NCBI GenBank assembly: GCA_963821325.1
Contig: CAWGDC010000006.1
Coordinates: forward strand, 1-64,000
Reading direction: 5' to 3'
DNA: 64,000 nucleotides
DNA from: PALSA-555 sp963821325
Lineage (GTDB): Bacteria > Actinomycetota > Acidimicrobiia > IMCC26256 > PALSA-555
Made by a program: the position numbers and the translations under genes
Shown: in pieces, positions 34,342 through 43,023 of the stretch
Position numbering within the stretch: position 1 is the first letter of the stretch
How the letters are laid out: the number at the start of each line of letters is the position of its first letter
The notes under the pieces: generated by a model
Database searches by the model: none
What the model saw: only the letters and a program-made list of their open reading frames with translations
Told to the model about the DNA's origin: nothing

Positions 34342-36991
34342 TTAGGCGCCGGCCGAGATGGCGTTGAGCGCCGCCTGGATGGTCGAGGCCGCCAGCGCGG
34401 CGGGTCCACCGAAGGGCTGCAGCGTGTTCACCGTGCTGCCCGTGTGGGCGAGCGGGGTGATCGGGGTGCCCAGGTTGGGGTCGATCCCGAACGGGCTGCC
34501 GGCCTGGTTGAAGAAGGTCGTCAGCGCCGCCCCGAGGGTGTTGGGGTCCTCGGTCAACAGGATCGGCTCCGTGAAGCTGCCCGTCACCACGCTCGACGTG
34601 ATCGCGTCAGCGTAGAAGTCACCCCGAGCCATCGCCGCGGTGAACGTGCACCCGCCGCCAACTTCCTCCCGGCAGTGGTCGGTGTTCCAGCCGAGCCCGT
34701 CGGGGTGGGCACCACCCGCCTCGAGGCTGATCGGCCCGCCAGACGACGACTGCGATGACTTCGCACCCGGGAAGCCGCCGAGCTCGAAGCGGGCGATCTG
34801 GGTGGAGGTGTCACTGGCGTCTTGACCCGCCAGGCGCACCACCGCGATGCCGTTCGCACCCAACGTCGTGTTGACCGCATCCGAGATCGCCACCGGGCCA
34901 CCCGGCTCGATGACCTGTTGGATCCCCAGATCCAACAGACCCGTCAGGGCCTGCGAACCCAGCCCACCGGGCGGGGTGATCAAGATCGGCAGCCCAACGC
35001 TGCCAGCGCCCCAGTAGGCCATCGAGGAGATCGCCGCCGCGTCCTGGAAGCTTGGTCCGTCGCCAAGATCGCGGTGCGCACCGGGATGGTCGGCAACGCC
35101 GCCCCCGCCCCATCCGTGGAGTCCTTGCCCGACGTGTTGTTGTACGGGTTCGAACCCAAACCGTTATAGAGCGGCACACCCGAGATGTTCAGGGTCCGCA
35201 CATACCCGGAGTTCACGAACGTCGACACGTCCTGGGCGGTGTCATCCGCCGTGGGACCCCAGATCCGCGTCACGTTCAAGGTCAACGGGTTCGCTTCCGC
35301 GTCGGTGCGAGGCACCGTCCCGCCGCACTGGAACTGCTGAGTCCCCGCCAGCGTGTTGGCCACCCCATCCGAGACGGCCAGGTTCCCACCCACGATGAAC
35401 ACACTCGAGACACCCTCTTGAGCGATCGCCTGCGCCGTGTAGGCCGACAGCGACCCGGTCGGGGTCAACAGGACCCCGGTGCGCAGATACGCCGCCAGGT
35501 AGCTCGCCGTCAGCGCGTCGGGCCAGTTCTGATCCGTCGCCAACACCACCGAGGAGCCCACATCATGCTGCGAGGCGCTCGGCGGCGCGTTGTTCGGCAG
35601 ACAATTCGTGTGCGGCGTCGCCTGATAGCGGAACTCCAACGCCGCCACCGCCGTCTGATCCGCGTTCGACCCGAAGATCGGGGCGTTCACCGTCACCTGA
35701 CCGATCGTGAACACCACCACCTGCCCGTAGTTCGAGGTGTCACCCAGACGATCCACGATCGTCCCACCCGTGCAGGAGGTGTCCGTGCCGTTGATCTTCA
35801 CCGATCGCGACCACCGGACCGATCGTCGAGGACGAGTTCACCTCCAAGTTGTTGAACGTGAACACCGCTCCCGGGTCCGTCGTCGAGGACGTGGTCACCT
35901 GACCCGCCAACGTCGCCGTGCCACCACCACTCACCGGCCCCGCGGTCACCGCACCCGTACCACCCGACGCGGTGAACGTCGGGCCACCCGCGGTCGACCA
36001 CGTACTCCCACCCTGAAGCGTGAGGCACACATACCCGGCCGCACCCGAGGTCAGCTGACCGAACTGGGTCTCATAAATCGCCACCGGGCTGATCGGCGCG
36101 TTGATCGCGTTCGGCTGCACCGACACCGGCGGCACATTCGCCGTCACGAACACGTTCTCCACCGACGCGTTCGCCACCGTGGACGAGTTCCCGTCGTCGG
36201 TGGTCCCGAACGGTGATTGGTTCGGCGGACCGGTCGACGTCGGGTACGTGACACCGGCTCCAAGCGTCCAACCCGTCGGGGTCGGCGCCGGGATCGTCAC
36301 CGGCGGCCCAACACCAAACGTGTACGACGCCTGCACGTTGATGGGACCCGAGTTCGTGTCCGCACCCACCTGATAGCTGATGAACGGGATCGGCAACGAA
36401 CACGTCGCGCCCGCCGAGATCCCCGGCGTGGCATTCGAGTTCGTGAACGTCAACTTCAACACGTCGTTCAACCCCGCCATGTTCGCCGGATCCTGGGAGT
36501 AGGTCCCCCACGTCGTGGTCACCACCGGCACCGTCGCGCCCGAATCCGAGCACGTCGCCCCGATCACCGCCGGCGGGGACGCACCCGCAAACGCCACAAA
36601 GTTCGCCGTCGCCGGCGTCGCGTTGCTGTTCGCCCCACGATCGCGGTCACCGCCGTGCCGTTCGGGCTCACCGTGATGAAGATCGAGTCCCCCTGGTTCC
36701 AACGGAGGAAGGCCGGGTTGGAACCGCCATCACCCACGTTGAGCCCACGACGCCGCCGGCCCCGTGGTCCCACCCGCGATCTGCAGCTCGGCCCCACCCG
36801 GCAACAAGCACAAGTCGTGCCAGCCGAAGTCACAGAACGTCACCGGCGAAGGCGCGATACCGCCAGTCAGGTCAGCGCCGGCCGGGCTCGCAAACAACCC
36901 CGCCGAACCCACCCGCCGTCGCCACCACCGACAGCACCATCGCCCCAACCACCAGGCGACGACCCCGCACGAAGCGCTTCAACACGTTCAC
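34342..36991 (-). pseudogene. CWB2-repeat surface protein, copy 2, multiply frameshifted
   Basis: Alignment by eye with copy 3 shows at least five frame changes: near 36,900 in the signal region (GGFGGVVCEP against GGFAGLFASP), around 36,730-36,750, at about 36,640 (the GANSNATPATAN junction), at 35,802-35,806 (an extra C in the TTCACGATC context) and at 35,049-35,056 (bases missing in GAAGCTCTGATCC). It also has an insertion giving extra residues (a WTLGAGVTYPTSTGPPNQS-like segment) and a changed third unit (KSSQSSSGGPISLEAGGA). The damage is scattered rather than a single indel, so unlike copy 1 I call it a true pseudogene. It lies divergent to sigma gene 1 with 415 bases between the starts. 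Confidence 0.8.
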
Positions 36992-37085
36992 AGAGCCTCC
37001 CGACTCAACACGACACAGACTCCGCCCCGCAGTCCGCGGAAGCGGCGTCAGCCTATATGGGTACAACCCAAGAACGAGGAAACTT

Positions 37086-37117
37086 GTGACACCAACCCCC
37101 AAACCTCGTGACACCAA
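37086..37117 (-). promoter_or_regulatory. Paired direct repeats in the leader of CWB2 copy 2 / upstream of sigma gene 1
   Basis: GTGACACCAA twice, 22 bases apart, in the shared space of two divergent genes (36992-37406). The remainder of this 415-base gap holds no gene. Confidence 0.6.
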
Positions 37118-37406
37118 AACCACCCCAACCCCAACGGCGTCACTAGCCTCACGCCTTCCCCGAACCTCGACACCGGCCCAAACCCTGAGGACTCTCCACC
37201 GGTCCAACCCGGCCCGGTCCCACCCAGCGGCGTAGCGTGAAGAGCGCGAGTCTGGGCCGAGGGGACTTCGGGTACTGCGATGGGGAGTTGTCGGCCGGGT
37301 CGGGTCGGAAGTAGCGTGAGGTTGCTCGAGGTCTCGGGGATGGGCCGAGATTCCGGGGTCGCGAGACTTGCGGGGTCCTGAGTCCGCGCGCCCGGGAGGT
37401 GCGGGA

Positions 37407-39143
37407 GTGGCCGTCAAGCCGAGGGACTTGGAGCGGTTCGGCCGGGACCGCGGGCTCGTCGAGGCGCACTGTCGTGGCGACTCGGACGCGTTCACCCTCA
37501 TCGTCAAAGAGCACTACGGGCGGCTCCTCTCGCAAGCCCAGCGGCGTCTCGGCACTCGCGCCGAGGCGGAGGACGCCGTACAGGATGCCTTTGAGAAGGC
37601 GTTCCGAGCGTTGCCCAGCTTCGATGGCGAGTACCACCTAGGAGCGTGGCTCAGCACAATTGTCGCGAACGTCTGTGCCGACCACGGCGCCCGGCGCGTC
37701 GTCGAGCACCACCTCCCGGAGCGTTTCTCGCCACGCGCGCTGACCGTGCCCGACATCTCCGAGGGCATGTCCGACCCGGCCGTGCTCCAGGCCGTGGAGG
37801 CGGCGATCGCCGCGCTTCCGCCGACGCGGCGCGCCGCCTTCCTCATGTACGAGGTGTTTGGCTTCTCCTACGGGCAGGTAGCCGAACAGCTCGGCATCAC
37901 CCGGGACAACGCTCGAGCCCGAGTCCATCGTGCGAAGGCGGACCTGCGCAAAGCGCTTGCCGCCACCCGGTCGACGCTTGCTGCGCTCATCACCGTGCGC
38001 CTGGGTGCCCCGAGGCTGGCCCGCTTTGTCGGTGGCTCGCCCGAGGGACGGGGTGCCCGCGCTCGGACTTGGGCCCGTGCGCCGCTGGGACCGGGCGGGG
38101 AGCGCATGCCCGGCGCCGCCACGTCGTCGTCGCTCAGCGTCCCCACGGCGGCGGGCCAGGCGGCAACAAGTCCCATCGCCCAGGTCGCGGCTTCGATGGC
38201 AGCGGCTGGGCCGCGGACCAACCCGATGGTCTGGTTGACGGGCCTGGCGACCGCTGTCACGAGCGTGTTCTCAGGACCTGCGGCCGCCGCGATGCCGATC
38301 ACGGCCGCCGCCCTACCGGTAGCGGCCGCGGTGGTCACGGCTTCCGTTGCGGCACCAGCGCCGGATCCTGCGGCGTCGACGCCCACCCCGGCGGTGTTGG
38401 CGGAGCAAGCCCGGCAGGCGACGCCGGTCGCGGAAGCCCCGGCTTGGGTCGTCGCCGCCGCGGCCGACACGGGGGGGTCTCCAGCCCCGGCCAGTGGAGC
38501 GGGAGCTGTCGCGGCTCCCGCCGCGCCCTGCCCGTGGCCGGCCGACGGCTTGGGGGCGCCCGCTGGTCCGATCAGTGGGGCAGTGGTGGCGATGCTGAGC
38601 ACCCCCGCGGTCAACCTTGACTCGGGTTCGAACCCCGAGCTGGCGGTCACGACCACCCTTGCGGTGTCGGCCCCCGGCGATGCGACGATCCTGGTCTCGG
38701 TGCACGCCCGTGTTTGCCTGTCGCCACCTCCGCAGTCGTTCCTCGCCGTTGACGTCGCCGGCCCGGGTGGTGCCGTGCAGCTCCGCGGGTCGCTCCTGGA
38801 GACGGTGAGCGACGCGTCCGGCACGAGGTACGTCTTCAGGGGAGTGGTCGCCGAATCGCCCGCCGGTCGGTCCTGGGGCCTCCCCGACCGCTTCGTCGCC
38901 CTCGTCGATGTGCGCCCCTCGGCGAACACGGTGAGCGTGAGTGTCGCCTTCCTCGGCACGCCGCTGTCGATTCCATCGTCCTCTCCGTCCACGACGACGA
39001 CGACGCCGATCTCGACGCCACTGTCTCCGACGACGACCACGAACACCACGACCCCAAGCTCGACGCCACCCTCCACGACGACGACAACGTCCCCCTCCTC
39101 TCCTCTTCTTTCATCGCCATCCTCCCCGGCACGATTGCGATGA
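37407..39143 (+). CDS. ECF sigma factor fused to a membrane segment and extracytoplasmic domain (paralogue 1)
   Basis: GTG 37407 with GGGAGG ten bases upstream gives 578 residues. Residues 15-85 are sigma-70 region 2 (LVEAHCRGDSDAFTLIVKEH, then AEDAVQDAFEKAFRALPSFD with LGAWLSTIVANVCADHGAR); residues about 136-184 are region 4 (LPPTRRAAFLMYEVFGFSYG with QVAEQLGITRDNARARVHRA). Next come a linker, a hydrophobic stretch (about 272-315, VWLTGLATAVTSVFSGP and an Ala-rich part), an Ala/Pro/Ser linker, and a domain at about 373-515 (PCPW, VVAMLSTPAVNL, ARVCL, VDVAGPGG, YVFRG, LPDRFVALVDVRP, SVAFLGTP), then a Ser/Thr/Pro tail. The order suggests that the tail domain is outside and the sigma domain inside. 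No anti-sigma gene is nearby. Divergent from CWB2 copy 2. Confidence 0.88.
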   Translation: MAVKPRDLERFGRDRGLVEAHCRGDSDAFTLIVKEHYGRLLSQAQRRLGTRAEAEDAVQDAFEKAFRALPSFDGEYHLGAWLSTIVANVCADHGARRVVEHHLPERFSPRALTVPDISEGMSDPAVLQAVEAAIAALPPTRRAAFLMYEVFGFSYGQVAEQLGITRDNARARVHRAKADLRKALAATRSTLAALITVRLGAPRLARFVGGSPEGRGARARTWARAPLGPGGERMPGAATSSSLSVPTAAGQAATSPIAQVAASMAAAGPRTNPMVWLTGLATAVTSVFSGPAAAAMPITAAALPVAAAVVTASVAAPAPDPAASTPTPAVLAEQARQATPVAEAPAWVVAAAADTGGSPAPASGAGAVAAPAAPCPWPADGLGAPAGPISGAVVAMLSTPAVNLDSGSNPELAVTTTLAVSAPGDATILVSVHARVCLSPPPQSFLAVDVAGPGGAVQLRGSLLETVSDASGTRYVFRGVVAESPAGRSWGLPDRFVALVDVRPSANTVSVSVAFLGTPLSIPSSSPSTTTTTPISTPLSPTTTTNTTTPSSTPPSTTTTTSPSSPLLSSPSSPARLR

Positions 39144-39262
39144 GCCGCGGCGCCAACGCCTGTAGCGCAAGCGCGATGGGGGCGAACCCGGCGACGGGTG
39201 TCTCGTGGGGCATCCACCGGGCGCCGGTGTCCCCGACCGGCTGTTCGGCGCCCTAGCCCGGG

Positions 39263-39355
39263 GTGGGACGCCTCCTCCACCTTGTCCACAGGCTGCCTCC
39301 CGAGGCGTACACCGGCACTCCCCTTGCGGTCTATCGGTACCGCGTGCGCCCTCGC
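39263..39355 (+). pseudogene. GT4 glycosyltransferase N-terminal stub
   Basis: From GTG 39263 the frame reads MGRLLHLVHRLPPEAYTGTP then LAVYRYRVR, which aligns with the start of the glycosyltransferase at 48670 (MGRVLYLVHNLPPDEYSGTP, LVTYGYATA). After about 31 codons the resemblance ends where IS3 sequence begins. In both places the gene follows an ECF-sigma/TM gene, so this is the same locus cut short. Confidence 0.75.
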
Positions 39356-39399
39356 CGATCGGGCTGGGAGGCCACCTGAGCTTCCCCCGGTTCTCCGGA

Positions 39400-40040
39400 G
39401 TCGATGTTCCCCGGGGTTTGACGGAGTCGGGTTGGTTGACTTCATGCCACGGCGGACGGTGGTGTCTGGAGTCTTGCGTGTCGGTGGGGGTGCGCATCTC
39501 CGGGGAGCCATGACGGCGTGGTCGGTTGTGGAAGATCTTGAGGTACTCGGAGATCGCGTTTGCGAGCTCGACGCGGGTCGTCCAGCGTCGGCGGTTGAGC
39601 AACTCGACTTGCCTGCACGCCCAGAACGACTCGATGACGGCATTGTCGAGGCAGTCGCCGATCGATCCCCTGGAGGGCACCAGCCCCGGACTCGTGGGCA
39701 GACGGGTGAAGCCCCACGACGTGAACTGCGTGCCGTGATCCGAGTGGATCGAGGCGCCGGGAGCTGGTCGGCGATTCTCGATGGCCATGCCGAGCTCGTT
39801 CATGGTGAGCCGCGGTGGGTGCCGCGTCGATCGACGAACCAACGACGCGGCGCGACAACGGGTCCAGCGCAACCGCGCAACAGACCGATGGGCGACCGAC
39901 TTGTGGCCCGACCATGCCCGAGGACCGGGGGCGCCGGCGAACTGTTCGTCGGCCTCGCCGACTACGACCGCTCCCGCTGCGGCGCGCCCAGCTTGGTAGA
40001 GCCGGGTCGGGCCCTGCGGGCCGCGATCTGCTCGCGGACG
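39400..40040 (-). mobile_element. IS3-family orfB remnant (integrase core, C-terminal part)
   Basis: One frame holds SIHSDHGTQFTSWGFTRLPT, the second Asp region, then GSIGDCLDNAVIESFWACRQ with VELLNRRRWTTRVELANAIS, the Glu region of the DDE site, and IFHNRPRRHGSPEMRTPTD, the C-terminal block. An upstream frame holds AVALDPLSRRVVGSSID, the first Asp strand. The parts are out of frame with one another and orfA is missing. It interrupts the glycosyltransferase stub. Confidence 0.8.
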
Positions 40041-40192
40041 CCATCGAGTGTGCGAAGGACGAGAGCAGCGAACGTGGGACTGGTCGTCCCCGATGCGGCG
40101 CAGCGACCCTGCGCTGGCCACGCCGGCTGGTACGTTCTCCGGACTCGACGACCAGGCGCCCGGGCAGTGGCACCCCACGGAGGAAGCAACGC

Positions 40193-40867
40193 GTGCGTCA
40201 GGGATGGTGGATCGCAGTGGCGGTCGGGCTCATCGCAGCGGTCACCCTGTCGGCACCGGTGGGGGCTGCGCTGAAGGCGGCGGCGTCGGACAAGGCGATC
40301 TTCCAAGCCGGTGTGCTCACCGCGGCGGACGGTGTGCCGTCGACGTGGACGTCGACGAGGCCAAAACACACCAACACCGGGGCGAAGAGCTTGAAGGGCA
40401 TCGGGTCCTGCAAGCAGATCGCCGCGGCGGATGACCTGGCGCAGCACGGGCCGCACGTCGACTCGCCGAGGTTCTCAGACCCGGCAGCGACCGCGGGCAC
40501 CACGCTGGCCGAGAACACTGTGTACGCGTTCAAGACCGTCAAGGGCGCCCAGCAGTATCTCTCCCCGCTCGAGGCCAGCAGCGCCACGACGTGCGTGGAG
40601 CAGTCGCTGATCAAGGCGAGCGGCGGCAAGGCTCAGGTCACGGTGACGCCGATCAGCAGCCTCCAGGGCGTCGGCGTCGGCTACGAGGCGCGCGTCGCGG
40701 GCGCCGACCAGGCCGGCAACCCGGTGCAGGTGATCGACGACCTGATCTTTGTACGCGTGGGACGAGCGGTGGTGGCGTTCGGCTTCTCGAACAAGGACGC
40801 GTTCCTCCCACAGGGCCCCTCGATCGTGGGCACGGTGGTCTCGCGGCTCGCCTCGACGGGGGCCTGA
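40193..40867 (+). CDS. Secreted protein of a three-member local family (member 2)
   Basis: GTG 40193, with GGAGGAAG eight bases upstream, gives 224 residues: signal peptide (WWIAVAVGLIAAVTLSAPVGAA, about residues 5-26), then 'AIFQAGVLTAADGVPSTWTS', a Cys in IGSCKQIAA, a second in ATTCVEQSLI, and DLIFVRVGRAVVAFGFSNKD before the C-terminus. It shares the two Cys, the VPS-TW start and the VRVGRA block with the genes at 41067 and 23847. Pattern suggests a disulfide-bonded extracytoplasmic domain. Function unknown. It sits between two IS3 remnants with member 3. Confidence 0.78.
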   Translation: MRQGWWIAVAVGLIAAVTLSAPVGAALKAAASDKAIFQAGVLTAADGVPSTWTSTRPKHTNTGAKSLKGIGSCKQIAAADDLAQHGPHVDSPRFSDPAATAGTTLAENTVYAFKTVKGAQQYLSPLEASSATTCVEQSLIKASGGKAQVTVTPISSLQGVGVGYEARVAGADQAGNPVQVIDDLIFVRVGRAVVAFGFSNKDAFLPQGPSIVGTVVSRLASTGA

Positions 40868-41066
40868 CGCTCCGCCCGCGAGGCCGGCCAGCAGCTCCCG
40901 AGCCGGTGGTCGGTCCAGCGTCGCACACCCGCCGTCGGTGACGACACCCTCCCGCTGCAAACTCCGAGCTGTGTCCCATCGGGACCGGCCGGACGACGTG
41001 TCACTTAGCGATCATCGGCCGGGCAACTGGCACAGCGTCACCTGAGCCCTTAGCCTGCATCGCCTC

Positions 41067-41768
41067 GTGGGGCTCTCAACTCGCACTTGGCAGCAGGGGT
41101 ACGCCGCGGCGATCAGCGCTGGCGTGGTGCTCATGCTGGCGCTCGCGGCCCCGGGCAGCGCGAGCGTCGGGAGCAAGCCGCCGGGGAAGGACGCCGCCAT
41201 CCTCGAGGCTGGTGTCATCCGCGCCGCCGACGTGCCGTCGAGTTGGACCCCTAGCCCTCAGCAGGACACGGGCAGCCGGGACCTGAGGGGCATCGCCGCG
41301 TGCACACAGATCCAGTCGGTGATGGATGCCGCCGGGAAGTCGGCGGCGCCGAGCCGACGGTCATCAACGTTCACGGACCCGGCATCGCCGGACGCAGCGA
41401 GCCGCGCCGAGGACCTGGTCCTGGCGTTCAAGCGCGTGAGCGCCGCGAGCAAGTACGTCCAGGCGTACCAGTCCCCGCGTGCGGGCACTTGCTACCTGAA
41501 CGCCGTGGAGCACACCAATTCGGCCTCCGGTCTGCACGTCTCGCCGATCCCGGGCCTCCAAGGCGTCGGCGACGCGATCGCCGGGTATGAGGTCGCCGCC
41601 TCCGCCGCCGTCCAGGGCCAGCGCCTCGCCGTGTTGTTCGACGTCATCGTCGTCCGGGTCGGGCGAGCGATTGTCAGGTTCCAGTTCGTAAGCATCGGAC
41701 CTCGCATCGCCCAGGCCCCCACGATCCTGCTTGCCGTCATCAACCGGGTCGCGCCGCTCGCCAAGTAG
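41067..41768 (+). CDS. Secreted protein of a three-member local family (member 3)
   Basis: GTG 41067 gives 233 residues: signal peptide (YAAAISAGVVLMLALAAPGSAS), then AAILEAGVIRAADVPSSWTP, Cys in IAACTQIQSV, 'FTDPASPDAASRAEDLVLAF', Cys in GTCYLNAVEH, and VIVVRVGRAIVRFQFVSIGP. It is most like member 2 next door (both have 'AGV--AADVPS-WT' and 'F-DPA----------V-AFK'), so these two arose by local tandem duplication. Function unknown. Confidence 0.78.
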   Translation: MGLSTRTWQQGYAAAISAGVVLMLALAAPGSASVGSKPPGKDAAILEAGVIRAADVPSSWTPSPQQDTGSRDLRGIAACTQIQSVMDAAGKSAAPSRRSSTFTDPASPDAASRAEDLVLAFKRVSAASKYVQAYQSPRAGTCYLNAVEHTNSASGLHVSPIPGLQGVGDAIAGYEVAASAAVQGQRLAVLFDVIVVRVGRAIVRFQFVSIGPRIAQAPTILLAVINRVAPLAK

Positions 41769-41989
41769 CGACAGCCGGCGTCCCACCAATCACCTCGGTG
41801 AGCATGCCGTGGGGTTGGCCGCGGCGCGCAGCTGGGCACAGGACGGCGTAGGTCGGCGGCTCGGCCACCGGTTCCGTGTCCTTGCAAGGCGAGAAGCAGC
41901 CTCGTCGAGGGTTCGTCAGTTGAGCATGCAACTGATTGTGCTTCGCTGGTTTGCGCGATCGAGTCGGTTCGCCGAACTCGGTGAACCGT

Positions 41990-42870
41990 CGCCGACAGCC
42001 GGTTCGCTAGACAGTTGTGATGACGATGCCGCCTCGGCACGGGTGGCGTCGAGGCAAGTCTCGTTTCGTGTTCGCTGTCCGTGACGTTCGATGAGCCATT
42101 CGTGGTGGTCGGCGGTCACGAAGAAGCTGACGGCTTGGCGGAGCCGATCGACGTTGTCGTGGAGCTCGGCGCAAAGGCACTGGGTCTTTGAGGGTTCGGA
42201 TCCATCGTTCAGCGCAGCCGTTGGCTCGGGGTTCGCCGACGTAGATGGGGTCGTCGACGATGCCCAGCCAGCAGGGAGCCTTGGAAGTGAGACGACCGGT
42301 ATTGGCTGCCCGAGCCAGTGACGGAACCCGAGCCCGCGGGCGATGTCAGCATCGACGTGGCCCCAACGGTCGATAACCGCGTCATAGAGCGGCTGCAGTG
42401 CGGCGTGACGATCATCGAGTTCGGCGACGTGTGCCCACGCCCCAGCGGGGTAAGTGGTCCACGCAACAGAACACCACGCGCAGCCGTCGGAGCGACGTCC
42501 AGGCCATCGTCGCGTCCACACCCCAACGCTGGTTCGGTCCGGCGGGGATGATCGTCCCGACTGCGCGCGCTCCACCCGACGGCGAGCCCGCGGCGGGGCA
42601 AGCAGCTCCGTCGCACCAGGCGCAACCTTCGCCTATCCCGGCATGGATGCCGTGCTGGCCGGGCCAGCCGGGCTCGGACCTTGCGATAGCCCTCCCCACA
42701 AGACGGTGACGCTCCCAGCACCGCCCGGATCTCGCTCACCCCATTCCTCATGGCTGATCGCACACACCGGACCCCGACGAACCCGCGGGGCCCCAGCCCG
42801 TGACCGCGCCTGGAGGTTCTCGGCGAGGTGGGCACGGCCCCTCGTGGCACTCAGCGAGGCGCCCAGCCGG
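41990..42870 (-). mobile_element. IS3-family orfB remnant, second type, many frame breaks
   Basis: Ordered pieces of one integrase lie in several frames, right to left: SEIRAVLGASPSCGEGYRKV with RARLA, GTIIPAGPNQRWGVDATMAW followed by CVDH (first Asp), HVAELDDRHAALQPLYDAVI with DRWGHVDADIARGLGFRH, GSQYRSSHFQGSL (second Asp area), and AELHDNVDRLRQAVSFFVTA then HHEWLIERHGQRTRNETCLD (C-terminal block). This differs in sequence from the remnant at 39400, so at least two IS types were involved. It is not functional. Confidence 0.78.
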
Positions 42871-42972
42871 CAGGGCCGCGTCGGGACGGTGAGGCGGCGA
42901 GCACCACGCAGTGCATCGACGAGCAGGCTCTGCAGCGACCGGCCGGATGCGGCCCGGCTGGGGCCTGACGCG

Positions 42973-43000
42973 GTGGAGGGGCCCCGGGGGGCCCCTCCAC
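42973..43000 (-). terminator. Hairpin after CWB2 copy 3
   Basis: Stem GTGGAGGGGCCCC / GGGGCCCCTCCAC, 24 bases after the stop, shared with copies 1 and 2. Confidence 0.65.
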
Positions 43001-43023
43001 TCGGTCGAGCAGTTCGTTGCTGG

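Larger units (their letters stand above)
34277..37137. repeat. Long direct repeat R2 (degenerate CWB2 copy 2 with flanks)
   Basis: Same order hairpin-gene-leader as R1 and R3, but with many point differences and indels, so an older duplicate. Confidence 0.85.

Noticed and set aside
34342..36991. CWB2 copy 2 as a working gene hit by a single sequencing error
   Set aside because: At least five frame changes spread over the gene plus insertions relative to copy 3.
37407..39143. Sigma gene fused to its extension by a missed stop or assembly error
   Set aside because: The same fusion with the same C-terminal blocks occurs independently in the second paralogue, in an unbroken frame.
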